In this document: positions 20,828 to 36,400 of the stretch, piece by piece
Position numbering within the stretch: position 1 is the stretch's first letter
Layout: each line of letters opens with the position of its first letter
Assembly: GCA_964035015.1 (NCBI GenBank)
Contig: OZ036014.1
Span: forward strand, 912,701 to 976,700
Length of the DNA stretch: 64,000 bases
Reading direction: 5' to 3'
Source of the DNA: Corallium rubrum
Taxonomy: Eukaryota; Cnidaria; Anthozoa; Scleralcyonacea; Coralliidae
Made by a program: the position numbers and the translations under genes
The notes under the pieces: generated by a model
The model's database searches: none
The model's input: only the letters and a program-made list of their open reading frames with translations
Told to the model about the DNA's origin: nothing

Positions 20828-21430
20828 GTAAGTGAATACCGTGTTTATACTCTGCCTATGCACTTCTCTGTCTTGCCAAAACAAATCGTAATTGTGTAAA
20901 AAAGACTACGCTTTACCCACAATGGTACAATCCAAAGTACTTGTGATGTAACGAAAATCGAGAGCTTTTTGTACGTGTATCACTGCATGTATTTTCTGAC
21001 ACTTGCCTAAAAGTCTTACTTCATTCGAAGTCCCCTTTCTCGTTCAGCTTCATGTCGTCGTTGACCCCTTTTGTTTTACCTTGACAAAGCCGTTTGACAC
21101 CAGACATTTGTTATCCGATTAAGGTTGTCGGAAGTAAACTGTTATCCGTTTTACATATATTTTTAAGCAAAATAAATCATTTGCACTCATGTTCTTACGT
21201 GTTTGCCTTCCTTCCTACTATAAGTTTAATGTTTGCCTCTGCCAATAATTTATAGGTTCACGTTTTCCCATATTGTCATCAGAGCTCACTTATAAACACA
21301 GCACCATGTCCAAAATATGCAACAGCCAGCCCATATAAGTGAGATCACTTCAAATATATCGACAAACGTGGAAATGAAATGCAGTATTTTTTTTCTCAAA
21401 ATTTTTCAGGTCGCAAGCATGTAAACCACG

Positions 21431-24400
21431 ATGACGTTGAGTGGAAAATACAAGCAATACGCTTTTCCCGAGCTTTCTTCTAAAGCCAACGGAATCAGTA
21501 ATTTTGGAGAAGAAGACAGCCCTGCCGAGGAAGACAACGGGTTGCATGAGGTTATTTGTAATTTTAATATCACTTCTGTGGAGACAAGGAAATTTATCGC
21601 AAGGCCAGTCATGTTTATTCTTGGCTGCGAATGTGAAAACGTAGACCACCTGTTGTTAAAATGATTTGATTTGATATTTTAATATGCAAGTGAACGAAAC
21701 TGAGCAGTGAAGTCATGCATTCATTGTGTGATATAATATCATGGTTTATATCATTTCTGTCAATTCAAACTGTATGAGTTATTGAATCAGCTTTTGGAAA
21801 GGGTTTTTCCCTTGTCCAATCAGAACTTGGTATTTCCTTCTTTGTTAAGTTAAGCTGTACTTTAGCAAGACTTTTATGTCATGGTAAAGTCAATAAATAT
21901 CTTGTTGCTTGATTTAATATTGTAAATTATTTTCGCAGGTCACAGATGGTCAACAGTTGTCATCTATGTCTGACAGAAGTTATGATGAAGTTGTCTTTGA
22001 TATTCTGAAAATAGATCCCGAGGACTTTGCAGTAAGTTGGTGGAAATCACACAGAGATTGGTAGAAATGTTTAAATCTGAAATTTAGAATTAAATCATAT
22101 AGAAATTATACATACGGTAGCATTATAATGAAGATTATGTTGAAATCAATCAGGTCAAATCCTCATCTCACTGCCCTAACCAGGAATTGAATCCAAGGTC
22201 TCTGGTTAATGTACCAGTGCTTTAACCACTGAGATATTGGGACTCCCGGTCAGGACAGTCAGAAGTATATAATTATGCAATATTGCATACATTACTGGAG
22301 CTCAACAGGGGATATCAAATCCAACTAAAGAGTTTGGGATTTTTAAAATCTTGACCCACGGCTTGACTCAAGCCATTGTAGGTTATAAACATTCAGTTGT
22401 TCTTCAGCAGCATATGATTATTGTTTTACTCTGTCTAATGTCAGATGATTTTACTGGTCAAAGGGAGAATCCTAATGGGCTGTTTATATAGAAGGTGGAT
22501 AGGACGTTTGGTGGGATGGGACATTTTTCATCCCGGGTTTACATGCATGAGAATGTTTCTACCCAGACGATTTCACCCTGGAATATCAGGATGTTCAACA
22601 AGCATCTAGAGTTTGTGTTGGACATGACATTCGGTATTTCGCTTTTTTTAAGAAAACTAAGCTATTTGATCGGATAAACTGTACGTATATTGTAGCCAGA
22701 TGAATTATCTTCCTTCCAGTGTATTTGAAGCTACTACTGTGGTTTATTTCTCGAGAAAACATTTGGAGAAGACAGATTATAATGCATACGGGGAAAAAAT
22801 TCAAAATAGTGGCCACTATTATGATTTGGACATGTTCGGTATTTCTCTTTTTTTAAGGGAAACTAAGCTATTTGGTCGGATAAACTGTACGTATGTTGTA
22901 GCAAGGTGAATTATCTTTCTGCCAATATATTTTATATCTTCTACAGTGGATTATTTCTTGAGAAAACATTCGGAGTAGACGGACTAGGAAAGTTACTGGT
23001 ATCTGACTGCCCCAACCAGGAACTAAACCCAAGGTTTCTGGCTAATTAACATACAATATATACAAACATAAACCATCGCTCTAACCACTGAGCTATTGGG
23101 ACTCTTGGTCAGGGCATTCAGAAATACCTATTATATAATAAATTAAATTATATTTTTCTAGAATAATTAGGTGTTAGTTTAGTGATTAGCCATGTTTACC
23201 ATAGATTTATTTTTATATTTTAGAATGTTATAAATATTAATCTTAGCTTAATATAATCATAAAATGCAAAATGGCAAATTCAGGAGTCACAATTTTAGGG
23301 AAGGTGCTTGTTATTTTGAGGTTATTTTGTTTTGATTTGGCTGACTTGATCAAAGGCAGTGATCAGATCATGTGATTGTAAATATTTGCATGAATCTGTC
23401 AATAAAATAAATTAAGATTCATTATTTCTCACAGAAATTCACATATCATCTCAACTTTGGATAATTATGCATAATTGATTTATAAATTATAAGTAATAGA
23501 TAAATCCTGAGAACAAGGGCTTTATATTGCATACATGCTGACATTCGAGGGATTTATCTGACTTAATTTATTATCGAGGAGGTTTTCCAACAAAGTTTTG
23601 TCTATTTTTTCCACCTTGGACAAATATTTTCCTTGTTTTTTTCTTCATTTTGTATCTAATTATTATTCAAGCCCTCAGAAGAACAAAGAAAACTGACTCA
23701 ATAATAAATTAAGTCTTGTTTAAAGATTGTTTAAAGTATGCATGTTTTATCCATGTTTCTGCTACACTAATAAAATTGACATCTCAGTGTGAGATTGTGG
23801 TGTGATTTACAAGGGTGATTATTCAAGAATTGATCTATTCTTGTATGTACTGTATCAATTATCATGAATTAGAGTTTACTCAGCTCTTTCTTGTAGACAA
23901 TAAAACTTTTTTTTTATAATTATTACCAGTATATATATAGGTTATATACCGAGAACGCAGGATAGAAGTCATATATTGACCCGAGGGGCCGAAGGTCCCG
24001 AGGGTCAATATATGACTTATATCCTGTGTTCGAGGTTATCACGATTGAGGAGGTTTTTGAACAAGGTTTCGTCAATTTCGAAGAGTTTCGATCAAGATTT
24101 TTTGAGTTTTGTCGACAAGTTTTATACAATTATTTATGCACGGGATATAACCTGTGTATACACCGCGGTACATCAAAGAAAACCGACTCAATCGTGATAT
24201 AATAAGTGTTATTATCTGCCGGCTGAGAGACAAAAGAGGCAGAAAATGTGTTTCTCACACAATTCTGGGGGACTGGGTCAAAGGTGGGTTCCAGGTTGCA
24301 ATGGCCTGTGTAGACGTTCTCAAAGTCCTTTTCAAACATTTTTGACCTTTCAACATTTTTGACCTTTCAGTTCCTCGTTAAAAAGGACTTTTCCCACCTG

Positions 24401-27400
24401 CAGCTCACCAAAATTCAACGGTGAATTTTTCATTAGAAACTTGAATTTTTTCGAATTTTTTCATTAGAATTTGTTAGAAACTATGTTAATTATTTTAAGC
24501 AGTACTCAAACCTAAATATATTTTGATCTAAATAGTGTAATAAAAGTAGCGTGCTGCGTAGGCAGTGTAGAAACAACAATCGAAATATAGTAAGGTTAGA
24601 TATACACTGTACAGTACTGCCAAAACAGAGAACGTAGGAGTCTAACTTTTCGAGCAAAGGGCCTTTGCTCAAAACGTTAGACTCCTACGTTCTCTGTTTT
24701 GGCAGTATATACAATCATGTACATTCATTTGATGCTTGGAAATATGAAATTTCTTATTGTATTGAATTGATTATCTGATGAGTGAGCAAAGCAAAAATAG
24801 ATTTTTTTTCATGCATCCAATTTCTTATTCTTTATGTACATATTTGTAGTTGTACCATGTTTTTGAGACAATGTTCTGTTTTTCAGAGACAAATAACCTT
24901 GATGGATATACCTATATTCAAAGCTATAAAGCCAGAGGTTGGTTTAACGATTTTTTATGAATTTGTTTTATATATTTAAGAAATTGATGTAGATCAAAGT
25001 GAAAAGGTAGTAAACGGCCAAGAATATAATGAATATAAAATACTGAATAATTGTTTCTCAGGGCGCAAGTAGGGGGGGGGAGGGGGTTGCAACCCCTGCC
25101 CTTTTTAACCCCTTCCCTTTTTGTGAGACTTCTAATACTAGGTTAGACATTAGATAAACAAATAATTAATCGTCAGACTGTTGTAGTACGCAATACAATT
25201 CTCCACAAATCTGGTGAGACTCAGAGGCTTCTAGTTCGGCTTCAATCTCGTACCCAGTTTGTAATATGCTACACCAAGTGTTTTGTAAAAACAACTGCTT
25301 TTCTGAATTTGTGGGCTCAGCTTTCGGATGAACCAATCATAGAGATAGAGCTGGATTTTGACACCCAGTAGGGTATGTTGGTGTGATAATTTCTTCATTT
25401 TTACAGTAAAATTTCAACTATACTCACTGTAGAATTAGATGAAAAAGTTCCCTCAAATTGCTGCAAATGGTGTTTCCAAGGTTCTAGATTTCAAAAATTT
25501 GTCACTAATCACCACTACTGCCCCCACCCACTTTTTGACATCTTGCTACGGCACTGATTGTTGTTGTGGACCTGTGGTTGTAGTTGTTGAGGGCTCTGCT
25601 TGAAATGTCAGTTCTTCATTATAAAACAGAAAACTATTCTCAGCAGTTTACCACCTTTTCACTTTGCACTATCCTGTAAACACTGCCTTTGCAGCACTCT
25701 TCTGTGCTTACACTTTCTGACACCTACAGTTTATTGAATTTGTTTAATTAACCCTTTAATGCCCAAGCGACTGCCTTTAGTATTTTATTCTGGCTAACAC
25801 CAGACGATTTTACTCATCAGTTGGAGACCTCCTGGGCTATAAAGGGTTAAGCCTTAAGTTCTCATACATTGCTGACGGTCGCAGATCATCGCCGATTAAT
25901 GATTTAGGTGCATGTTAAAATGGGAAGTGCAGCAGCATGTTAAGTAATAAAGAACAATGCGGAAAAGCACTCCAGTGCTTTTCTGCATTGTTCTTTATTA
26001 TATAACATGCATCTAAATCATAAATCGGCAATGATCTGCGACTGTCGGTGACATATGAGAACTAGGCTTTAATAAGCTTTGCCATATAAAAATATTTACA
26101 AGGTAGGGGCACCACAACAGTTTGCACCAATTACTGTGGGCCACAAGCATAATGTGGGCCACAGTATAATAATGTACCGTCAGTAGCTGTGTTTATAATG
26201 GTATTTTAAATCTAGTGATTTAAACTATTAGTATTCTCAAATTCGTAGGAACTGTCATGTTGTGGATGGAACAAGAAGTCTAAGCTTGAGTTGTCACCGA
26301 ATGTTGTTGCCATGACAAAGAGATTCAATCATGTATGTTTAACGCAACCTCGTCCCCAGGGCCATTTGTGAGGGCTGGGCCAAGATGGTGACCAAAAACA
26401 AAATGGCGGGAACAAATGGCTCTGGTGGAGGCTAGCTCAAAATGCGCAGTATATTGCACATTTTATTAACTAGAACTCAGTTTTTTACACAGTAATTATA
26501 CCTAATTACACCTAATTATTGCATGGTTTAAAATATAATTTCCCGTGCCGTGTGCAGGAACAACCGACAAGGTCAAAATACAATTTAAAAAAAAAATACA
26601 AAATCAAACCGTCTGATTTACACCATAAGCTCTTGACCAATCAGAGGCTGAGATAGCCTAGCCTCCACCAGGACCATTTGTTCCTGCCATCTTGGCCGAG
26701 TTCCCTACAAATGGCCCTGGGTATGAGGTTGTGTTTAACGCACTCTTTTTAAAGAAATAAAATGTAATGGTATCTGAAGGTGCATTTTTTAACTTTTTGA
26801 TAACCTGTTGGCTACTCAGTGGGCCAGTGAAATATTTTTTACATTTTTTTATGTGCTATGTAGGTCAGTTTTTGGGCTATTAGGGAGATACTTAATGCAA
26901 AGTCAACAAAGATTCGTGCAGATGTTCTGTCTCTGTTCATCAGAGTAGCCAAGGTATTTTAATTTGAATATTTGTCTTACTCAGTATTAAATATTATTTG
27001 TTGTAGTAGAGTTTGTACAAGTACTCCAGCTAAAACTAAACTAAACTAACTTATATTTAAACTGGAAGCACTCTTCTCACATGTGGCCAAAGTAAATTTT
27101 TCAATCAGATAACTGCTGAGAGCAGGAATTGAATCCGGCTTGCAGAGGTGAAAGGCACATGCACTAACCACTGTGCCACCAACACCCCCACCCAGTCAAA
27201 CCCACCCAGTCCACGCCACTCCTATTGGATATTACTGTAGAGTTTATATGTTACTACAGTTTCCAGTACAAGTGCAGCAGATGCACAGTTGACATTACAG
27301 AGTTGCAAAAACCAATGAGAACAACCCATTTTATATTAATTATCAGTCAATTTATATCAGAGTGATTAACCCATTCCTGCTTGGGCCAGGCAAGAATGCC

Positions 27401-30400
27401 TTCCCTATTGCCCCAACTGGCTAATGCCAGACTATTTCCCTCAACAAGTGAGATCCCTTTGACATCTTGGGCAGCAATGGATTAACAAGTCATTCATTTT
27501 GTTGCAGAAACTGTTGGACATGAATAATTATCATTCTTCAAAAGCAATTCTTTCTGGTCTTCAAAGTGTTGCAGTGTTTAGACTACAACAAACTTGGATG
27601 GTTTGTAATTAATATTTTCTTACAACATTTACTCTCTTTTATGTAATATTTACTGCAAATGTTTTAAATAGCTTCAAAAGCAACCCATTTGGTAATTTCA
27701 TTGGTGTAGTAAGTTTGAAAAGAAAATCAAAGCTAAAGTTTATGTAAATCAGGAGGTTTCTTTATCACATATAAAACCACGGACATGGTACTGATTTCCT
27801 TTGTGTTTGAATATCATTTTACACACCTACATGTACACACATGGTAGTATGGTCGTATAATCTCAGCCTAGAATGCATCACCCATCGTTCAAATCATCGG
27901 ATAATGCTAGGGGGTGCATGCACATTTAACAATAGCAGACACCCCCCCTAGTTTCTAGGAGTCTGCACCAGATACAAACAAAACTTGTGCCTCGATGCCT
28001 CATGTCATGAATAATGGACGAGAATTATGAGTCGTTAAAGTCGACAAACTGAACAAAGAAAGTTGTCAGATTTCTTTTGTTCAGTCAAATCTGATGACAT
28101 TGACAGTGAGCATTAGGTTACTTCCCAAATTTTAAAATTTTAGTCCTTAGAATACCCCTTGGGGGAGGGGGGGGGAGGGGGGAGTTGCAGCTTTACTGGG
28201 AAGTACACTGTCAGATTTGCAATTTGGACACCCAAGTTCCAGATCCTGGCTAAGACCTTGGGAGTAATTAAAGGGTTAATAAACTATCTCCTTAATGCTT
28301 ATTTTGTAGAACATTAATAGAAAAGATAAAGTAACCTATGAAAAGCTAGAACTGGTATTTTCTGAAAGTGAGAACAAGTAAGGAAATTGTTTTTTGTATT
28401 TATTACAGTACTTTTAGAGCTGTTTTATCTTTGTGCTCTTTTCTATTAATGTTGGTTAATATATACTGTACTTTTTAGGTTAAAGCTTCGAACACTTTTA
28501 GATGAAGCCAAGTTGCCTTGTATACCATATCTAGGTATGTTTTTAGTGATTTACAGTGTTGTGTAGACTGTAGTGTCAAGCAGTGTAGACAGTGGTGTAG
28601 TGTGGCCATTCTGAGTGGGGGGGTACCTCTATTGCGCTTCCTCAATTACTGACCAACTCATTTTTATGACCAATTTACCGACCAATTTCCTATCAATTTA
28701 CTGACAAATCATGTTCTCCTATGCAAAATCTCTGTTTTGCTGACAAGTTTTCCAAAAAGTGGGGGGTTGTCACACACCCCTACACCCCCCGCACGCTATG
28801 CCTCTGAGTGTAGTGGAGGGGAGGGGAGGGGAGGGGGGAGTGCAGTGGAGGGTTAGGGGAGAGGGGAGTGCAGTTTAGTTTACAATAAATCTAATTTTGA
28901 AAATGTTAAACACTTTCTATTAGGAATGTACTTGTCTGACCTAACCTACTTAGATACAGTTCATCCACAGACTGGTGGACTAGATAATGCCAGAAATCAA
29001 AAGGTTTGTACTGTCAGTATTGCAAAAGCATTACTAAAACTATTCAGCAAGGATATGTTGTTTTAGAAAATGAGTTGCAGAGATACCATGTAATTTATTA
29101 TAAGCATTTTTTGTAGCTGAACTTTTACTTATTTTGTTGTAGATGAATAATATTATTAGATTTATAGCAGAATTTCAGCAGTCAGAGTATGGTAAGTTTT
29201 TGTCAAATGTTATAAACTGTGTATATAGTATATAACAATCAAAACACAAAAAAACACACATTTGAAGGTCTTACAGACCACTGTAATGCTTAAAAACCTA
29301 GTAACCAACTCAGACTATCTTAGACCTACTTAGATCTACTGAAACCTACTTGGATGTACTTAGATATCCTTAGACCTACTCACGACTACTTAAACCTACT
29401 CAGGACTACTTAGACCTAAGCAGGACTACTTAGACTTACTTGGACCCACTCAGAACTACTTAGACCTACTTAGATCTCCTTAGGCCTACTTGGATCTACT
29501 TAGACTTACTCAGGACTACTTAAACCTACTTCGACCTATTTAGACATACTCAAGACTACTTAGACCTACTCAGGACTACTTAGACCTACTCAGGACTACT
29601 TAGACCTACTCAGGACTACTTAGACCTACTCAGGACTACTTAGACCTACTCAAGACTACTTAGACCTACTTAAACCTACTTCGACCTATTTAAACATACT
29701 CAAGACTACTTAGACCTACTCAGGACTACTTAGACCTACTCAGGACTACTTAGACCTACTCAAGACTACTTAGACCTACTCAAGACTACTTAGACCTACT
29801 CAGGACTACTTAGACCTAATCAGGACTACTTAGACCTACTTAGGACTACTTAGACCTACTCAGGACTACTTAGACCTACTCAAGACTACTTAGACCTACT
29901 CAGGACTACTTAGACCTACTCAGGACTACTTAGACCTACTCAAGACTACTTAGACCTACTTAAACCTACTTCGACCTATTTAAACATACTCAAGACTACT
30001 TAGACCTACTCAGGACTACTTAGACCTACTCAGGACTACTTAGACGTACTCAAGACTACTTAGACCTACTCAAGACTACTTAGACCTACTCAGGACTACT
30101 TAGACCTAATCAGGACTACTTAGACCTACTTAGGACTACTTAGACCTACTCAGGACTACTTAGACCTACTCAAGACTACTTAGACCTACTCAGGACTACT
30201 TAGACCTACTCAGGACTACTTAGACCTACTCAGGACTACTTAGACCTACTCAGGACTACTTAGACCTACTCAGGACTACTTAGACCTACTCAAGACTACT
30301 TAGACCTACTCAGGACTACTTAGACCTACTCAAGACTACTTAGACCTACTCAGGACTACTTAGACCTACTCAGGATTACTTAGACCTACTCAAGACTACT

Positions 30401-33400
30401 TAGACCTACTCAAGACTACTTAGACCTACTCAAGACTACTTAGACCTACTCAAGACTACTTAGACCTACTCAGGACTACTTAGACCTACTCAAGACTACT
30501 TAGACCTACTCAAGACTACTTAGACCTACTCAGGACTACTTAGACCTACTCAAGACTACTTAGACCTACTCAGGACTACTTAGACCTACACAGGACTACT
30601 TAGACCTACTCAGGATTACTTAGACCTACTCAAGACTACTTAGACCTACTCAGGACTACTTAGACCTACTCAGGACTACTTAGACCTACTCAGGACTACT
30701 TAGACCTACTCAGGACTACTTAGACTTACTCAGGACTACTTAGACCTACTCAAGACTACTTAGACCTACTCAGGACTACTTAGACCTAATCAGGACTACT
30801 TAGACCTACTTAGATCTCCTTAGACCTACTCAGGACTACTTAGACTTACTTAGATCTCCTTAGACCTACTCAGGACTACTTAGACCTACTCAGGACTACT
30901 TAGACCTACTTAGATCTCCTTAGACCTACTCAGGACTACTTAGACCTACTTAGATCTCCTTAGACCTACTCAGGACTACTTAGACTTACTTAGATCTCCT
31001 TAGACCTACTCAGGACTACTTAGACTTACTTAGATCTCCTTAGACCTACTCAGGACTACTTAGACCTACTCAGGACTACTTAGACCTACTCAGGACTACT
31101 TAGACCTACTCAGGACTACTTAGACCTACTCAGGACTACTTAGACCTACTTAGATCTCCTTAGACCTACTCAGGACTACTTAGACCTACTTAGATCTCCT
31201 TAGACCTACTCAGGACTACTTAGACCTACTTAGATCTCCTTAGACCTACTCAGGACTACTTAGACTTACTTAGATCTCCTTAGACCTACTCAGGACTACT
31301 TAGACCTACTCAGGACTACTTAGACCTACTTAGATCTCCTTAGACCTACTCAGGACTACTTAGACCTACTCAAGACTACTTAGACCTACTGAGGACTACT
31401 TAGACCTACTCAGGACTACTTAGACCTACTCAGGACTACTTAGACCTACTCAGGACTACTTAAACCTACTTAGACCTACTTAGACATACTCAAGACTACT
31501 TAGACCTACTCAAGACTACTTAGACCTACTCAAGACTACTTACTGTAGACCTACTCAAGACTACTTAGACCTACTCAAGACTACTTAGACCTACTCAGGA
31601 CTACTTAGACCTCTCAGGACTACTTAGACCTACTCAAGACTACTTAGACCTACTCCAGACTACTTAGACCTACTCAAGACTACTTAGACCTACTCAAGAC
31701 TACTTAGCCCTACTCAAGACTACTTAGACCTACTCAAGACTACTTAGACCTACTCAAGACTACTTAGACATACTCAAGACTACTTAGACATACTCAAGAC
31801 TACTTGGACCTACTCAGGACTACTTCGACCTACTCAAGACTACTTAGACCCACTCAAGACTACTTAGACTTACTCAAGACTACTTAGACTTACTCAAGAC
31901 TACTTAGACCTACTTAGACCTACTCAAGACTACTTAGACCTACTCAAGACTACTTAAACCTACTCAGGACTACTTAGACCTACTCAAGACTACTTAGACT
32001 TACTCAAGACTACTTAGACTTACTCAAGACTACTTAGACCTACTTAGACCTACTCAAGACTACTTAGACCTACTCAAGACTACTTAGACCTACTCAAGAC
32101 TGCTTAGACTTACTCAAGACTACTTAGACCTACTTAGATCTCCTATAGGCCTACTTGGATCTACTTAGATCTACTCAGGTCTACTTAGGTCTACTTAGAC
32201 TTCTTTAGACTTCCTTAGACATGCTCAGAACCACTTAGACCTCCTAAGACTTACTTTGACCTACTTAGACCTTCTTAGACCAATTTAGACCTGCATATAG
32301 GTAGACCACTTACATATGTTTTCTGAAGTTAATAATCACTATTTAATCATGTTGCTTTTGATTACATTGCCCTAGATGAACTTGAAGAAATGCCATATAT
32401 CATGAACTATCTTAATTCAGTGAATTATATTGAAGAACTACAGAAATTTATGGAGGACAGAAATTACAAGTATGAACAATCACCCAACTTTTCGACACTA
32501 CGATCTATAGGGCAGTCTTCATCAGGGGAGATCGTTGTGAAGACATGTTTCATATTTTAAAATACAGATTTGGAGCCTTTTTTGCAGTATTTTTGAGGGT
32601 TTCCCACTGATAAGTAGAATTGACTGGCATTAGCCATACAGTCGTTTAAATAGTCATGATATCGCAACATTGAATAGTGTCTGCAACATTTAGCAAGCGA
32701 TATGCATCAAAATAGTCATAATATCGCAACATTGAATAGTGTCTGCAACATTTAGCAAGCGATATGCATCGAAATAGTCATAATATCACAACATTGAATA
32801 GTGTCTGCAACATTTAGCAAGCGATATGCATCGAAATAGTCATAATATCGCAACATTGAAAGTGTGTGTGTGTGTGGGGGGGGGGGGGGGATTAGAAAAG
32901 TCTATGTATTTTTACCTATCGACCCAATGGTTTTGACCACGATTGTAAGTGAAAACACCGCCCGTCAAAACATTTTCCAATGCATCTATACTCTTAACTT
33001 ATACATAGCATATTTTAGACACTTCATAATGAAATTGTGTGATTTATGTACTGTTTAATGAACGAGCAGGAGTGTTTTATCAGATATAAAGACACGAGGC
33101 GAAGCCGAGTATTTTTATATCTGATAAAACACGAACTGCGAGTTTATTGAACGGCTTCAAAAACGAACCACTTGGTAAGTTCATTGGCGTAGTAAGTTTG
33201 AAAAATAACCTTGTCTAAGCCGAGAAAATCAAAGCTAAAGTTTTTGTAAATCAGGAGGTATCTTTAAAGACACTGATTAAACTTTAATTTCTTTTGAATT
33301 TTCCTCATGAATTATTAATGAGTTTTTGACTTTTCATTTATTTGTCTATTAAATCATTTCTGTCTTTCAGACTTTCGCTGGAAATAGAACCTAATGAATC

Positions 33401-36400
33401 ATCCAAGTCCAATTTAATGTGCAGTAAATGCCTTTCAACCTCGAAAGAAAAATTTCTAGACGGTATATTTTAAACCATTGTAGTTGGTTTTATGATTTTT
33501 TCCTGAAGAAGTTCTCCAATTTATCAACGATTTAATAATACAGATAGTTTTTGTGTTGTTTTTATTACAGTTGGTTCTGATCTGCTTCCAAGAGCGCCAT
33601 TATCGGCAACTATTTGTAGGAAAGTGTCGCACGTCCCCGAAACATCGACGAAGAAAGTTACTCCTGGTCACCGGAAATCAGCAAGCTTAGGAGTAAAGTG
33701 AGTTCAACAGACTGTCAGATTGCCATGGCTCCAAGATTTGAGTTAAAAATTTTGGGTTAAATTTTTGACTCTGAAGGTCTCTTGGGCAACAAGCACAAAA
33801 ATTTAGCTATTTTCTTCCGTTTTTTATATCTAAATTAAGTCTGTTTTTATATTGTGTTTTTTATTTTCAGTATATTCTCATCCACTCACATTTCGTCCTC
33901 AGTGAGCTGTTTAAGGTATAGGCATAGTGGAGTGAAGGGAAGAGAAGGGAAGGGAAGGGGGGAAAAAAGGGAAGCGAAGAGAAAGGAAGGGAAGTGAAGT
34001 GAAGTGAAATGAAGTGAAGTGAAGTGAAGTGAAGTGAAACGGAGTGAATTGAACTGAAGTGAAGTGATGTGAATTGAAGTGAAGTGAAGTGAAGTGAAGT
34101 GAAGTGAAGTGAAGTGAAGTGAAACGGAGTGAATTGAATTAAAGTGAAGTGAAGTGTAAACTAAACCTTATGCAAACACATTTTTTAGCAAATGACGATT
34201 TAAACAACTATTTTATAATTCTTGTTGCCACGTTCTAGATTGCTTATTTTTATTTTCTTTTGCCGTACACAGCTGTGTTTCAAGTGATCATGATCCATTT
34301 TCTGATCCATGTGATACGTCATCCGACAAATCACCACGAATCCACCCTATCGATGGCAGTGTATTAAAATGGAGTTGTTCTTCGTCAGGTAAAAACAGAA
34401 TAATAAAATTGTTCTCCGTGATGTACTGTACTACTATAGCATCACTCGTATACGAATTCTATTAGCGCCCAAAAGTCTACTCGCGCGCAAAATTTCACTT
34501 GCCCGCAAAATTTTACTCGTGCGCAAAAAGTCACTCACGCGGAATTCCACTCCCGCGCAAATTTTACTCGCGCACAAAATTCTACTCACGTACAAAATTC
34601 TACTCGTGCGCAAAATTCTACTCGTGCGCAAAATTCTACTCACGTACAGAATTCTACTCGTGCGCAAAATTCTACTCGTGCGCAAAATTCTACTCGCGCG
34701 CAAAATTCTACTCGCGCACAAAATTCTACTCGCGCACAAAATTCTACTCGCGTACAAAATTCTACTCGCGCGCAAAATTCTACTCGCGCGCAAAATTCCA
34801 CTTGCGTACAAAATTCTACTCCCGCGCAAATTGTACTCGTGCGCAAAATTCTATTCGCGCGCAAAATTCTACTCGCGCGCAAAATTCCACTGATCGGCGC
34901 ACAAATTTTGTATTTAAATTTTAGAAAGTACAGACCTTAGCATCCAGTCGGATCAAAGTAAAACCAGGTACAATATATAATTTATAAAGAAAATCTTTAA
35001 CTGTGAGGTCATGAACTGGTGAGATTTCAGAGAACGGAATAGTGACGTTTTGGCGAAGGCTTTTGGCTCAAAACTTCAGTATTTCGTTCTCTGAAATCTT
35101 GGCAATTGTTCACAATTTTGTAAATATTATACAAGTAGTATGTTTGGGGATTTAAATGTTGTGCTCATCAATTGTGGTGCGTCTGAACTTTTGTTAATCT
35201 AAACCTACTTTTCGTTTAATACAGCGAAGAAACTAACTTGGTTGAGAATTTACAGTTTAGCTGGGAAGGTAAAATAAATGTTTTGTTAATAGACATTTTA
35301 ACAAGCAATCGGTTAATTTTCTTGTGCTTTTTTTTTAAATTACAGACTGTTTGCGAAGGAAGTCAAGTCTTAAGAAGGGGAAAAGACCCGCGGTACGAAA
35401 ACGCTTTGTTTTGTTGGGGTTTTTTACCGGTTTTGGTTTTTCCATTATTTTTTGTTTATTCGTTTTTATTTATTTTTATTTTATTAACTTCGCCATATGT
35501 AACATACATGCATAGAAATAAACTTCTCAAATTCTTAATAATTCATGAGATAATCAATCAATCAGAAGCTTTGAATTGCACCACGTGAAGGGACTTGAAA
35601 TATCAGGGAAGTACTGGGCAGAGGACTTGAAATATTATTTCCAGTCCAAGGACTGGAAATAATATTTCAAGTCCTTGGACTTGAAATATTTCTTCACACA
35701 ATCGGTTATTCAATATTCATCCATACACTAATTACTAATGCACTAATTCATTTTGGGAATACACTAAGTGATTTTGAGAAGTCATGTTCGCCGAGGACTG
35801 GAACGAATTCCGAGTACTTGAAAACCCGGTCTAGTCCGAATTGGAGGCCTTTACATATTACATATAAATAACAGCAGGTTTAACAATGGCAGGGGAACCA
35901 CAACAGCGTTAGCCAATTACTGTGGGCGCTAAACATTGTTCATAGTTCTCTCTCTATATCCTTTATATAAAATTACAGTACATTATAAGTATTAAATAAT
36001 TACATACAACAAGAAATTGGGTCAGTGAGACTCCGAACAGTGTTGCATTTGAGACAAATTGTTTTAAACGTGCGAGGGTCTTTACAGTTATAAGAAGTTA
36101 CCAACGATAAAAAATAATACTTAAGCATAACTGATTTAAATAAAGAAAGAGTATCTGTGTTAAGGTCAAGTTTGTCTGCAAGAGAGTTCCAAATTCGGCA
36201 GGTTCTGATGACGTAGGATTTTTGATAGGTTGTTGTTTTACATTTACGAATGATGAATTTAGTTGTGTTGCCATTCATCTTGTACTGCTCAGCAGCATTT
36301 GAAGTTTGTTTTTATCATCGTTTAGTTTTCGTCTTGGAAGCGTTATTGGGTTGGTCTTAGTGGAAACTATCTTTATTTTTTTCGCCCACGACATAAACTC

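Noticed and set aside
25060-25560. Another hAT-like element with CAGGGCGCAAGTAG and CTTGCTACGGCACTG ends
   Set aside because: Ends are only weakly complementary and the flanking 8-mers agree at six positions at best, so the boundaries are not secure enough to annotate.
29290-32305. CRISPR array
   Set aside because: Units are directly tandem without unique spacers, and the DNA is eukaryotic.
34434-34924. Cys/Arg- and Lys/Leu-rich frames in several phases
   Set aside because: Products of the 18-bp minisatellite within a RALGPS intron.
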